DNA from: Siphonodentalium dalli | Lineage: Eukaryota > Mollusca > Scaphopoda > Gadilida > Siphonodentaliidae | Length of the DNA: 64,000 bases | Reading direction: 5' to 3' | Assembly (NCBI GenBank): GCA_032622095.1 | Contig: CP136061.1 | Location: forward strand, 8,008,734-8,072,733 | Shown: positions 34,501-47,340 of the stretch, in pieces | Position numbering within the stretch: position 1 is the stretch's first letter | Layout of the letters: each line of letters opens with the position of its first letter | Notes under the pieces: model-generated | What the model was told of the DNA's origin: nothing | Database searches by the model: none | What the model saw: the letters and a program-made list of their open reading frames with translations, nothing else | Translations under genes and position numbers: made by a program

Positions 34501-35003
34501 TTGATTAACTTGTGTTACTATTTATTTGATTTCTTTGTTTTGTTTAACATCAGCACCACGCCACCCCCCGTTTTTCTTAACTTATTGTTTTGCTTAACAT
34601 GAAGACCAACGAGTTTGTGACTAAAATTATTGGAATGACAAGTTTGGAGTTTTGGATGATACCCGGGAAGATTTGAATTCGTTGGTTATCTTCGTTGAGC
34701 CAGGTGTCTAGGTGACGTTTATTGTACTCATAAATGAGCAGAATCCCAGCGAGAGAGCTGGCCGTGCCGATATCACATTCCAAACATGTCAAGTGACATT
34801 ATTTTGACTGGCCTAAGAATACCAACACGCATCGTGTTCTAATATATTGCAAACAGCTCATCAATCACGCAAAACGGCTGTCGTTCATTGATCACTACTA
34901 ACGCTGATTTGTTGACAGCGGCCAGAAATTAATCCGTTTGGCAATTTTGCAGCTGGCATTTTTGCAGTTTGCAGTGCAATATTGCCAGCGTATGAACGTA
35001 CCC

Positions 35004-37652
35004 TTAACGATCGTGGTCACATATACACACTCTGTTAAATGCGTTACAATACACAAATGGCTGTTATAGAGATGCCAATATACTATTTGATAATACTATA
35101 TATAAAGACGAACATAAATTCATGGCATAATCATTGTATTTATGTTCTCGTTGTATATTCGGTATTTTAATTAAGTGTATGTCATGTCATTCGTTCTCTT
35201 ATTCCATATTCATTGTAGTATTACTGTGTTATTCCAGTCTATTTCCGTTGGTTGAATCCATGTTTATTTGTTTATATTCCCAGTTTCGTCTGATAGTTGT
35301 CGTTAAAACATTATCATGCAATAAAGATTTCTTTAATTATATTCTATTACTAACTTCATTGTTTACCCATGTTTATTGATAATGAATTGAATGTGTTATT
35401 CGGTCCAGGAACCTTCGTTGTCAAACAATTAATCTGGTCACGCATCAATTATGTTCGCAATCCAAAACCAAAACATCGGGATATATGTAACGGATAAATA
35501 CATTTTCAAACACCCTGTCCCATCATCAGTCAATAATCATAAAGTATGGTTAGGTACTCAAGTCCCAAAAACTAATTGGTCACATATATATTAACTATAT
35601 ATAGCAGGTTATATAGTGAATTGTGAACATAATATGGTTCCTGTGGCTGGATATTCATTTAGTTTGGTTATGTTTAACATTATATATTACAAAATTTTAT
35701 ATAAACTGGATATTCCGTTTATTGAATACTTTTGCAGACAAAAATGATATATACAAGGAAATAAACCAACTTAAAGTTGAATAGAAGAAAAAATTACAAC
35801 AAAAAGAGGCTTGTTGTGTCGTCAAAGAGGGGGGTATACACAAAAAAATCCGTATATAGGGCCGGGGTGGGTGGGTGGTCCAGAGGCGGAAAAAATCGTG
35901 CTTGTAATTTTTTTCTATATAGCCTCAGATTTAGCAACATTCTGGATTTCACAGGATCGCGGACCACTTCACAGTGGACCACCGTAATAGCGTTCAGGAA
36001 ACTTATTATCAGCGGAAGAAATATTTAGTAACACAATTAATATATTACCCAGTTGTATTACTTGAATAAAAGTAATAAAACATATAAACTGTATCACAAA
36101 CTGTATCACAAATTGGATACTACATGGTGAATACTCAATGATGACTATATATCATTAACATGATTGTTGCATAACATGAAATTGAAAAGGGTATCTCATA
36201 AATTTCTAATGTCTGAAATACTGTATTGTCCTGGCATGTAATCAAATTCATTCCTTCTGGTTATTTCTCATCTTGAATGATTGGAAGTAATGTTAATTTG
36301 CAACAATTATCCAAATAAAACTGAATTGGTCATGATGAATAGCCGTTAACTGTTTACTGCTCAGACAATCCCAACTGAAGGTGACGCTATTCTCATTGAA
36401 TTTCCGAACTTCATCTTGGAGCTTTACTGCTCAACAAGACTAAACTAAAATACTAAATGTATACTGTTATCACTTACAAATAGATGAACTGAAATAATTT
36501 TTGGGGTGGTGGGTCCCTCTGGTCGGATTTTTTTTTTTGGTGTGCAATCCCCCCCCCCGCCCGGCTGGCCCAACCAATTTTCGTGGCTGCTTATCTAGCT
36601 AAGCCGGCTTAGTCACGACGTTTGTGGCTGACGAAATATGGCGGCTCAGTCGGCTGAGATATCAGACTGAGTCGTGTCGAAATAAACGATTTCGCCATCG
36701 GCAGTCACTGCATTTAATTAGTATATAAGAATGACGGTGTGTGTTGTCAATTTAGATATAACATTTGTAAAAATAACTACTTTGAACAAGATTATTCTCC
36801 ACTTCTATTCGATCACCTTACCGGAGTGTTTCACATCAGTAGTTTATTCTAACCTCCCTTTGGGAGAGTCTAAATTACAATGCGTATTTATATAACATAT
36901 GGACAGTTCAACTCAAGCAGTGGCGATATTGCGATTTATTCATTTATCAAACTTTGGTTTATTTTAGCCTATAATTATACATGTATATGATACATCAACC
37001 AGAATGACCCTTTTTCTTATTCCCTATAATAATATTGATATATAAAGGTCATATAATTACTTATTATTTTAATCATTTATGTCTTGTGATAGTTATTCCG
37101 TGAAAAACATATTAATTAGCCTGTCACAAGTGAAGTAGTCTACTTTTGAGCCGATGTATACCGATTCGCCTCGGCAATATTCGGGGATCTTATAGCAACG
37201 GAAGAATTATACTCTTGCGCTTCCATCAGTTCCATTAACTGTGAAGGCATACACTACTAACTAGTCCTAAAACTAATTGTGATAATCGGCAAGTGAAAGA
37301 AAGAATTCAGCCAAATTTCCGATTTTGGAATCAAATGTTGACTATATGTAGGCGTTACCATTTATGTCACAATTCCAGTTTTAAAAGTCAATGTATGCGT
37401 TACCATTTCAAAACTCTGAAACATGCTTCGAAAATTGGTGACGGAAACCACCTGAACGCGATAATCTGTACAACCGTTACATATATATCTCGGTATAGAT
37501 GACTGTGAGATAGCAAACAATGTTTTACAGCTCATAAACAATGATTTTTTTAGTGGTTTATGAACATAGTTTGCAAAAACGATAAATACTCACTTTTCGG
37601 TGAAAAACTTTGTTTTATGACGTAGGTTCCAGGCCCTGACCATATAAGCACA
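35004..37652. other. Gene-free, mostly single-copy stretch
   Basis: No gene is supported across about 2.6 kb. A dispersed repeat at about 36757-36840 (GTAAAAATAACTACTTTGA, then ACCGGAGTGYTTCAC) recurs at 43088-43172. Poly-T and poly-C runs lie near 36529-36560. Confidence 0.5.
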
Positions 37653-37715
37653 TCCTGCTTATAATGTGTACGACCTGCTTATAATGTGTACGACCTGCTT
37701 ATAATGTGTATGACC
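37653..37715. repeat. 21-bp tandem repeat, 3 copies
   Basis: CCTGCTTATAATGTGTACGA starts at 37653, 37674 and 37695. Confidence 0.95.
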
Positions 37716-37767
37716 TGAATATTCATATGTGTGAGGATAACTGTGGCGGTGCTGATATAAAGCACAT

Positions 37768-40700
37768 TTGAATAGTCCATCACTACATGCGATGAATAGT
37801 CCATCACTACATGAGATGAATAATCCATCACTACATGAGATGAATAGTCCATCACTACATAAGATGAATAGTCCATCACTACATGAGATGCATAGTCCAT
37901 CACTACATGGGATGAATAGTCCATCACTACATGAGATGCATAGTCCATCACTACATGAGATGAACAGTCCATCACTAAATGAGATGCATAGTCCATCACT
38001 ACATGATATGCATAGTCCATCACTACATGAGATGAATAGTCCATCACTACATGAGATGAATAGTCCATCACTACATGAGATGCATAGTCAATCACTACAT
38101 GAGATACATAGTCCATCACTACATGCGATGAATAGTCCATCACTACATGAGATGAACAGTCCATCACTACATGAGATGAATAGTCCATCACTACATGAGA
38201 TGAATAGTCCATCACTACATGAGATGAACAGTCCATCACTACATGAGATGCATAGTCCATCACTACATGAGATGAATAGTCCATCACTACATGAGATGCA
38301 TAGTAAATCACTACATGAGATACATAGTCCATCACTACATGCGATGAATAGTCCATCACTACATGAGATGAACAGTCCATCACTACATGAGATGAATAGT
38401 CCATCACTACATGAGATGAATAGTCCATCACTACATGAGATGAACAGTCCATCACTACATGAGATGCATAGTCCATCACTACATGAGATGAATAGTCCAT
38501 CACTACATGAGATGAATAGTCCATCACTACATGAGATGCATAGTCCATCACTACATGAGATGCATAGTCCATCACTACATGAGATGAATAGTCCATCACT
38601 ACATGAGATGAATAGTCCATCACTACATGAGATGAACAGTCCATCACTACATGAGATGAACAGTCCATCACTACATGAGATAAATAGTCAATCACTACAT
38701 GAGAAGAATAGTCCATCACTACATGAGAAGAATAGTCCATCACTACATGAGAAGAACAGCCCATCACTACATGAGATGAATAGTCCATCACTACATGAGA
38801 TGAACAGTCCATCACTACATGAGATGAATAGTCCATCACTACATGAGATGAATAATCCATCACTACATGAGATGAATAGACCATCACTACATGAGATGAA
38901 TAATCCATCACTACATGAGATGAATAGACCATCACTACATGAGATGAACAGTCAATCACTACATGAGATGAATAGTCAATCACTACATGAGATGAACAGT
39001 CCATCACTACATGAGATACATAGTCCATCACTACATGAGATGAACAGTCCATCACTACATGAGATGAATAGTCCATCACTACATGAGATGAACAGCCCAT
39101 CACTACATGAGATGAACAGTCCATCACTACATGAGATGCATAGTCCATCACTACATGAGATGAATAGTCCATCACTACATGAGATGAACAGTCCATCACT
39201 ACATGAGATGAATAGTCAATCACTACATGAGATGAATAGTCCATCACTACATGAGATGAACAGTCCATCACTAAATGAGATGCATAGTCCATCACTACAT
39301 GAGATGCATAGTCCATCACTACATGGGATGAATAGTCCATCACAACATGAGATGCATAGCCCATCACTACATGAGATGCATAGTCCATCACTACATGAGA
39401 TGAACAGTCCATCACTACATGAGATGCATAGCCCATCACTACATGAGATGCATAGTCCATCACTACATGAGATGAACAGTCCATCACTACATGAGATGAA
39501 TAGTCAATCACTACATGAGATGAATAGGTCATCACTACATGAGATGAATAGTCAATCACTACATGAGATGAATAGTCCATCACTACATGAGATGAATAGT
39601 CCATCACTACATGAGATGAACAGTCCATCACTACATGAGATGAATAGTCAATCACTACATGAGATGAACAGTCCATCACTACATGAGATGCATAGTCCAT
39701 CACTACATGAGATGCATAGTCAATCACTACATGAGATACATAGTCAATCACTACATGAGATGAATAGTCCATCACTACATGAGATGAATAGTCCATCACT
39801 ACATGAGATGAACAGCCCATCACTACATGAGATGAATAGTCAATCACTACATGAGATGAACAGTCCATCACTACATGAGATGAATAGTCAATCACTACAT
39901 GCGATGAATAGGTCATCACTACATGAGATGAATAGTCAATCACTACATGAGATGAACAGTCCATCACTACATGAGATGCATAGCCCATCACTACATGAGA
40001 TGAATAGTCAATCACTACATGAGATGAACAGTCCATCACTACATGAGATGCATAGCCCATCACTACATGAGATGAATAGTCCATCACTACATGAGATGAA
40101 CAGTCCATCACTACATGAGATGAATATTCAATCACTACATGAGATGAATAGGTCATCACTACATGAGATGAATAGTCAATCACTACATGAGATGAACAGT
40201 CCATCACTACATGAGATGAATAGTCAATCACTACATGAGATGAATAGGTCATCACTACATGAGATGGATAGTCCATCACTACATGAGATGAATAGTCCAT
40301 CACTACATGATATGAATAGGTCATCACTACATGAGATGCATAGTCCATCACTACATGATATGCATAGTCCATCAATACATGAGATACATAGTCCATCACT
40401 ACATGAGATGAATAGTCAATCACTACATGAGATGAATAGGTCATCACTACATGAGATGAATAGTCAATCACTACATGAGATGAATAGTCCATCACTACAT
40501 GAGATGAATAGTCCATCACTGAATGAGATGCATAGTCCATCACTACATGGGATGAATAGTCCATCACTACATGAGATGAATAGTCCATCACTACATGAGA
40601 TACATAGTCCATCACTACATGAGATGAACAGTCCATCACTAAATGAGATGCATAGTCCATCACTACATGAGATGAATAGGTCATCACTACATGAGATGAA

Positions 40701-41660
40701 TAGGTCATCACTACATGAGATGAATAGTCCATCACTACATGAGATGAATAGGTCATCACTACATGAGATGCATAGTCCATCACTACATGAGATGAATAGT
40801 CCATCACTACATGAGATGAATAGTCCATCACTACATGAGATGAACAGTCCATCACTACATGAGATGAATAGTCCATCACTACATGAGATGAATAGTCCAT
40901 CACTACATGAGATGAACAGTCCATCACTAAATGAGATGCATAGTCCATCACTACATGAGATGCATAGTCCATCACTACATGGGATGAATAGTCCATCACT
41001 ACATGAGATGAATAGTCCATCACTACATGAGATAATAGTCCATCACTACATGAGATGAACAGTCCATCACTAAATGAGATGCATAGTCCATCACTACATG
41101 AGATGAATAGGTCATCACTACATGAGATGAATAGGTCATCACTACATGAGATGAATAGTCCATCACTACATGAGATGAATAGGTCATCACTACATGAGAT
41201 GAATAGGTCATCACTACATGAGATGAATAGGTCATCACTACATGAGATGAATAGGTCATCACTACATGAGATGAATAGGTCATCACTACATGAGATGAAT
41301 AGGTCATCACTACATGAGATGAATAGGTCATCACTACATGAGATGAATAGTCAATCACTACATGAGATGAATAGGTCATCACTACATGAGATGAATAGGT
41401 CATCACTACATGAGATGAATAGGTCATCACTACATGAGATGAATAGGTCATCACTACATGAGATGAATAGGTCATCACTACATGAGATGAATAGGTCATC
41501 ACTACATGAGATGAATAGGTCATCACTACATGAGATGAATAGTCCATCACTACATGAGATGAATAGGTCATCACTACATGAGATGAATAGTCCATCACTA
41601 CATGAGATGAATAGTCCATCACTACATGAGATGAATAATCCATCACTACATGAGATTCCT
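37768..41660. repeat. 3.9-kb minisatellite of a 24-bp unit, about 162 copies
   Basis: The unit encodes MNSPSLHE on the plus strand and SSHVVMDY on the minus strand. Because 24 is a multiple of 3 and the unit has few stop words, frames of 1096 (plus) and 1114 (minus) codons arise. Variants fall at fixed sites: AAT/AAC/CAT, AGT/AGG, CCA/CAA/TCA, ATG/ATA. Most change the residue, and a 1-nt deletion at about 41033 breaks every frame. Both facts argue against a constrained protein. From 41160 to 41560 a homogeneous AGGTCA variant has expanded; earlier parts show multi-unit higher-order patterns. Confidence 0.95.
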
Positions 41661-44490
41661 ACCTGGTAAAATGAGAAGAGTGTTAGTTGCGGCATCACTT
41701 TGTTCAAAAATTCTGCCTAAACAAAATAACAAGTCTTGGGAAATTTGATACCATATATAGTTGACAGTGGTTAGCATTTTTGTTGCAATAAATCGAATGT
41801 GATAACTAAAGCGCATTTTGAAGAAATAATTGCGCTTAATAAATATTTATTCTTTTGACATTTTTATTGTTCTATGATATGCATGCATGCTGGTCTTCAG
41901 ATAGCATATATTCCTTTATGTGGTGTACTAGCCTTACAATTAAGTTGTTTTCTGTGTATGCCAATCGAAACTTTCAACATTCGAAATAGTCAATGCCAGG
42001 AAACCCCTCAAATCAGACAATGTGTTGGTGAGTCTTCTGTTAAACATGTTCTATATATCAATAATCACATCTAGTTAAGTTATCCTCATAATTTGCTATG
42101 ATGTTGGGTGGGCGGGGGTTTTGCTAATTTTATATGGTGCGGGTAGGACAAACTGAAGCTGTAAAGTATCGTTATTTGTTCTAAATTTGTCATATTCGTG
42201 GTCTTTTGTTATTCTGCGGAATGAATAAAAGAAAAGTCGCGATACATGTATCTCATCCAAAACATATATTGTAAAATATTTTAATAATGAATGTGTCAGT
42301 TTTTGCAAACCGACTATACTTGAGACATCTGTTCCTGTGGTTTTGCAAACACCGGTTCAGTAATTATTAAAATATTTATGTTATGTTTCATACAGACACT
42401 AGCTTTTTTTTTTTATAAAATCGCTTGGATTAACGCAAATAAAACCTTTAGAAATAAAATAAAGGTACTGTTTCTTGACGGCATCAGTTTGCCCTACCAG
42501 CTTCATATCAATTCAACATGACCCACAGTATAATCGTCGCAATTTAGTACGAGAACTTATTAACAAAAAAAGAAAAGAAAACCTTGTGCCAATGCATGCA
42601 TTCTCTTATATATGCGAGTCGACCATATATAAGAGAATGCATTGGCCTAAAACAAATTCTATCATTTTTTAATTGTTAAAAATTTAAGAAAAATGAAAAA
42701 AATAATAAAAATAATGTTAAAGAATGTAAGAAATAATGATAAAAAATTATAAAAATTGTTAAAAAATGGAAGAAAATAAAAAAAAAATGTTAAAGAATGT
42801 AAGAAAAATGAAAGCTAATAATAGACAGCATCGCCAAGTTCCTAATTCCTAATCACGAACTTCATAATCTAGGTTACAATACACCAAATCATTTACATAA
42901 GCCTCGGTACTACCCTTGACATTGAGAAACAAATGACAACGAAAAAAGAAAAAACACCAACCCCTCCCATAAACTATTCGCCATTTAACAGCCGCAACCT
43001 TTCACCACGTGGCTATATTTGACGTTTCTCGCGGGAAACACGTGGTGTAAATGTCCTACTAATGTCGTGTCAGGCATGAAATTTTTGGATATGATATTTG
43101 TAAAAATAACTACTTTGAGCAAGATTAATCTCCATTTCTATTTGACCACCCTACCGGAGTGCTTCACGTCACTTTAACAGGCACACCATTGGTTTGTTAT
43201 GAATGTATTATTTTACAAGTATACATATAGTCTATAAATCTCCATTGCTTCAGCACTCACCTTATCACTTATACTTGGTCAATGATTGTGCGTACTGTGG
43301 AAAATTATGTCAGTTAAACTGCACCGGTTATGGTCTACTGGTGAAATAACTCTATGCATATAGCGTGTCAGTTTTATATATGTACGGTACCATTCCCCAC
43401 TAATCACTGATTCGAAATTCGAACAACGAGAACAATTTCAACCTATATGTGGTGTATAGTTTCCAACTAATGTTGTGTCAGGCATGACATTTCCAAATGT
43501 TGATAATTGTTTACCCCAAACCCATGCATATACATGTATAGGGTAGGTGAGTTTATTTCCACAGGTCGAATTCCGGTAAATTTGGTACACAGCGGACGTT
43601 GATTTGGAGATCCGATCGAAGCCGTAATGGAGATTTCCACATTTATGCATTAGTGGGAGGAGCTTACGGATGCTAGGATACAAGGTGTTTGAAGAAATAG
43701 TCATTTTTTAAAAACATTTTCAATAAAAAAATATTTTAAATATTTTAAATTTGTATTTAAAAAAAAAAAAAATGGTTCTTTTTAGACAACTTATTGCTCA
43801 GTTTAACAGTTAAACAATTAAAATGAAAAAAAAAAAATTAACGCCGTTATAACATCTGACAGGGTGACCCGAGGCACCACACCACATTTGGTTGAACTTT
43901 GTCCATATCTTACTCTTTAATAATATAGAATATATACATCGCAGAATATTCATTTTCACCATTAATTGTGGAAGTGAAAAACATTGTTATAACCATGGAT
44001 TAATGTCCAACGTCATGGGTCAAATATAAATTTCAGTACATTATGATTTGACATTAAACAATTTTTTTAAATATAGGCAATTAAACACTGAAAGTTTGCA
44101 CGGATATCAACATTAAGATGAAGAAAGATGCATTATAATGTGCATTGCAGCAAGCGACGAAAATATCTCCTAATAATGATTTGATTGACAGCTATAGAAA
44201 GATCAATTGTGGTTATATCCACATACCCTAGCACTCTGCATTTTAATAGAACTGGTGTAACAAAATCCCCATTCAGTTTTTCCTGGATACGCTAAACAGA
44301 AGGATGCAGCATTGACACCAATTGACGAATCTCAGATTATTGACAGGCAGCGGTAGCTGACCAATCGCGTTACGGCAAACGAAGTTCAAGGCCAAACACT
44401 TCCTAAACAAAAGAGCTTCCCGAGACCCGAGGATGCATTTACGCTCGTTTTAAGACTTAGTTTAGCACGATAGTAGAACTCCTGTCCGAG
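41661..44490. other. Gene-free stretch
   Basis: Apart from the degenerate hairpin at 42588-42646, A-rich GTTAAAGAATGTAAGAAA linkers near 42660-42810 that resemble MITE interiors, and the dispersed repeat at 43088-43172, nothing is recognised. Several short frames lack support. Confidence 0.5.
42588..42646. repeat. Degenerate lone copy of the 69-bp hairpin
   Basis: The hairpin here has lost part of its centre and right arm, and the left arm has a 4-bp CATG duplication. Upstream CCTTGTGCC and downstream TTGGCCTAA match the module edges. No TIR of either host family is nearby. Confidence 0.85.
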
Positions 44491-44712
44491 ATGTTAAAGA
44501 TGCCTAGATGTGAATATGCATCTTGTAATAGTGATAGTCGTTACTTACAAAATTTGGAGCCACATTTGAATTGTAAATCAATAGTGATATTTTGGCCGAA
44601 AGCTAATAAAGAACGATGTTTACGTTGTGACTTCTGTGTAACACAATTCACTAAAAAAAAACTTCAATATCGACAGGATTACAAGGATTACAAGGAATAT
44701 CGACAGGATTAG
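44491..44712 (+). CDS. THAP-like zinc-finger N-terminus, truncated into a minisatellite
   Basis: The frame starts [20 protein letters not shown] and contains [12 protein letters not shown] around residues 34-45. The Met-Pro start, Cys-x4-Cys, an SDSRY-type segment and F.PK...ERC.RW-like spacing follow the N-terminal half of THAP (C2CH) DNA-binding domains, which are common in animal transposons and transcription factors. The second metal-ligand pair (Cys-x2-His) is not found. After about residue 57 the frame runs into the 21-bp array and stops at 44712. Either the rest is in another exon (a donor such as TGT|GTAACA near 44636 is possible) or the gene is broken by the repeat. Motif-based call, moderate doubt. 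Confidence 0.4.
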   Translation: MLKMPRCEYASCNSDSRYLQNLEPHLNCKSIVIFWPKANKERCLRCDFCVTQFTKKKLQYRQDYKDYKEYRQD

Positions 44713-45785
44713 AAGGAATATCGACAGGATTACAAGGAATATCGACAGGATTACAAGGAATATCGACAGGATTACAAGGAATATCGACAGGATTACAAGG
44801 ATTACAAGGAATATCGACTGGATTACAAGGAATATCGACAGGATTACAAGGAATATCGATAGGATTATAAGGAATATCGACAGGATTACAAGGAATATCG
44901 ACAGGATTACAAGGAATATCGACATGATTACAAGGAATATCGACAGGATTACAAGGAATATCGACAGGATTACAAGGAATATCGACAGGATTACAAGGAA
45001 TACAAATCAATATCGACAGGATTACAAGGAATACAAATCAATATCGACAGGATTACAAGGAATACAAATCAATATCGACAGGATTACAAGGAATACAAAT
45101 CAATATCGACAGGATTACAAGGAATACAAATCAATATCGACAGGATTACAAGGAATATCGACAGGATTACAAGGAATATCGACAGGATTACAAGGAATAT
45201 CGACAGGATTACAAGGATTACAAGGAATATCGACAGGATTACAAGGAATATCGACAGGATTACAAGGAATATCGACCGGATTACAAGGAATATCGACAGG
45301 ATTACAAGGAATATCGACAGGATTACAAGGAATATCGACAGGATTACAAGGAATATCGACAGGATTACAAGGAATATCGACAGGATTACAAGGAATATCG
45401 ACAGGATTACAAGGAATATCGACAGGATTACAAGGAATACAAATCAATATCGACAGGATTACAAGTAATACAAATCAATATCGACAGGATTACAAGGAAT
45501 ACAAATCAATATCGACAGGATTACAAGGAATACAAATCAATATCGACAGGATTACAAGGAATACATATCAATATCGACAGGATTACAAGGAATACAAATC
45601 AATATCGACAGGATTACAAGGAATACAAATCAATATCGACAGGATTACAAGGAAAACAAATCAATATCGACAGGATTACAAGGAATACAAATCAATATCG
45701 ACAGGATTACAAGGAATACAAATCAATATCGACAGGATTACAAGGAATACAAATCAATATCGACAGGATTACAAGGAATACATAG
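44663..45785. repeat. 21-bp minisatellite with a longer variant
   Basis: AGGAATATCGACAGGATTAC plus A is repeated through about 1.1 kb. From about 44990-45140 and 45430-45785 a variant with a TACAAATCA insert alternates regularly. The frames on both strands, such as DIPCNPV repeats, are products of the array. The same unit returns at 46205-46395. Confidence 0.95.
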
Positions 45786-45950
45786 ATAGAACGACACAAG
45801 TGTGTGAACTGGTTGACGTTACTGCACGAGTTTGTTGAGACGCGATGGTAAAACGAGAACCGGAGGTTCGAGTTTTACCTCGCGGCATGACAAACGAGTG
45901 CAATAACGTTAACATGTTCACAAAACTGTGTTGTTCTATGTTTATTGCAC
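45777..45950. repeat. Foldback element at the end of the 21-bp array
   Basis: GTTGACGTTACTGCACGAGT and GGTAAAACGAGAACC pair with GGTTCGAGTTTTACC and the complement ending in GTTAAC at 45912. Weaker pairing (GAACGACACAAG with the downstream GTGTTGTTC) extends the palindrome outward. It is centred near 45863. GTGTGCAATAAA at 46195 repeats, inverted, the TTTATTGCACAC near 45940. Confidence 0.85.
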
Positions 45951-46204
45951 ACTCTGGAGATTGTAGCTTGTACTATTCTAAAATTTAACACTATATTGTT
46001 TATTTAATGCACAAACGTGTGCTTAGTGTAGATTATACCTAATAATTTAATGAAGAAATTGTCTGCTACGGTTGACGTCGCCAATGACGTTGTTGACGTA
46101 ATCGGTTTGTATTATTCAAGAACAATACACAATTGTTTATTGAACGTTTTGAAATATTCTGTATTTTGCTGTATATCGCACAAATAAGCCATTGAGTGTG
46201 CAAT

Positions 46205-46395
46205 AAAAATCAATATCGACAGGATTACAAGGAATACATATCAATATCGACAGGATTACAAGGAATACATATGTTTGTTACAAGGAATATCGACAGGATT
46301 ACAAGGAATACATATCAATATCGACAGGATTACAAGGAATACATATGTTTGTTACAAGGAATATCGACAGGATTACAAGGAATACATATGTTTGT
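46205..46395. repeat. 21-bp minisatellite, second block
   Basis: About seven units of the same repeat as 44663-45785 resume after 420 bp that include the foldback element, alternating with TACATATGTTTGTT variants. This suggests that the 45786-46204 segment was inserted into one array. Confidence 0.9.
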
Positions 46396-46811
46396 TCAAA
46401 GGCAGATTAATATAGTTTTTATACATTTCGGATTTTTAAAAGATATAGTTTGCAAAAATAACTTTCGTTAAGAGGGACAACAAAACAGAACAATGAATCA
46501 AACAACTCACGACCGATCTGTAAACAACGTCTCAAAGAAATCCAATATTCTACAATATTATACCTGATTCAGTAATTATCGTTTCGATGCGGCATACAAG
46601 TTTCTTGTTTCAATTGATTCTACTCATCCTTATCATATGTACAAGGTATCAAGCAATCAGACGTGGAGCAGTTCTATCTGACATTATGTAACATAAAACA
46701 AAACTTCAACTTTAAACGATGTGTATATTGTAGTACTACATACAATTTATTATGTATGAACATGACATTCTGATGAAAATAGTATTCATACCAATTTACA
46801 TAGTGTATATA
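46396..46811. other. Gene-free stretch
   Basis: No feature is recognised. Confidence 0.5.
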
Positions 46812-47340
46812 TGTGACCCGCCATATCAAATCCAGTCGGAAGTCGGGATTTTTTTACCCTGTACCCAGGTCGCCTCGCATATATAAGAGAATGCATTGGC
46901 ATAACAATTTTTTATCATTTTTTTAAAATAAATGTTTCTGACAATTTTTAGGACATAAAATAAAAAAAACATCCATTACCCTGCAGGGAGCCCCACACAT
47001 ATATAGAAGCATATAGAAGAGTGTCGTCTGCTCATGTTTGACTGGGGCTCTGTATGGGTGAAATCATAAAATTGTTAAAGAATACAAGAAAAAATTATTA
47101 AAATTGTAAAAAATAGTTAGGCCAATGCATTCTCTTATATATGCGTGGCGACCTATGGTCGACTCGCATATATAAGAGAATGCATTGGCACAGGGTAAAA
47201 GAAATCCCGACTTACGACTGGATTTGATATGGCGGGTCTATTAACCCATAGAGAGCCCCACACAGCCTGGAGCAGACGACACTATGTAGTGCATGCTTCC
47301 ATCTATGTGAGGCTCCCTGTGGGTGATATGGCGGGTCACA
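46812..47340. mobile_element. Hairpin MITE, TGTGACCCGCC family, composite copy
   Basis: Termini TGTGACCCGCCATATC and GATATGGCGGGTCACA are flanked by TA. The left hairpin is reduced to its right arm (46868-46900); the right one is complete (47121-47189). Beyond a second, internal terminus (GATATGGCGGGTC at about 47228) lie about 105 bp that resemble the CTGCAGGGAGCCCC block in reverse, so this copy is a fusion of two related elements or a tandem partial duplication. Confidence 0.85.

Larger units (their letters stand above)
26941..35003. mobile_element. PIF/Harbinger-like element, 8.06 kb with nested insertions
   Basis: GGGTACGTTCATACGCTGGC at 26941 is matched in inverted orientation by the sequence ending at 35003; about 60 bp pair almost perfectly. 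TTA flanks both ends (26938-26940 and 35004-35006), the TWA target typical of PIF/Harbinger. Own sequence is only about 26941-27142 and 33958-35003; the rest is a nested element. No Harbinger transposase or Myb-like protein is recognisable; the short frames at 34121-34354 and 34577-34792 show no domain. It was non-autonomous or has been gutted. Confidence 0.75.

Noticed and set aside
37679-41023. 1114-codon minus-strand ORF as a real repeat protein
   Set aside because: It is the reverse reading of a 24-bp minisatellite also open on the plus strand. Variants are mostly non-synonymous and no promoter, splice or poly(A) context was seen.
37768-41660. CRISPR array
   Set aside because: Repeats are contiguous without unique spacers, and the genome is eukaryotic. 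The same holds for every array here.
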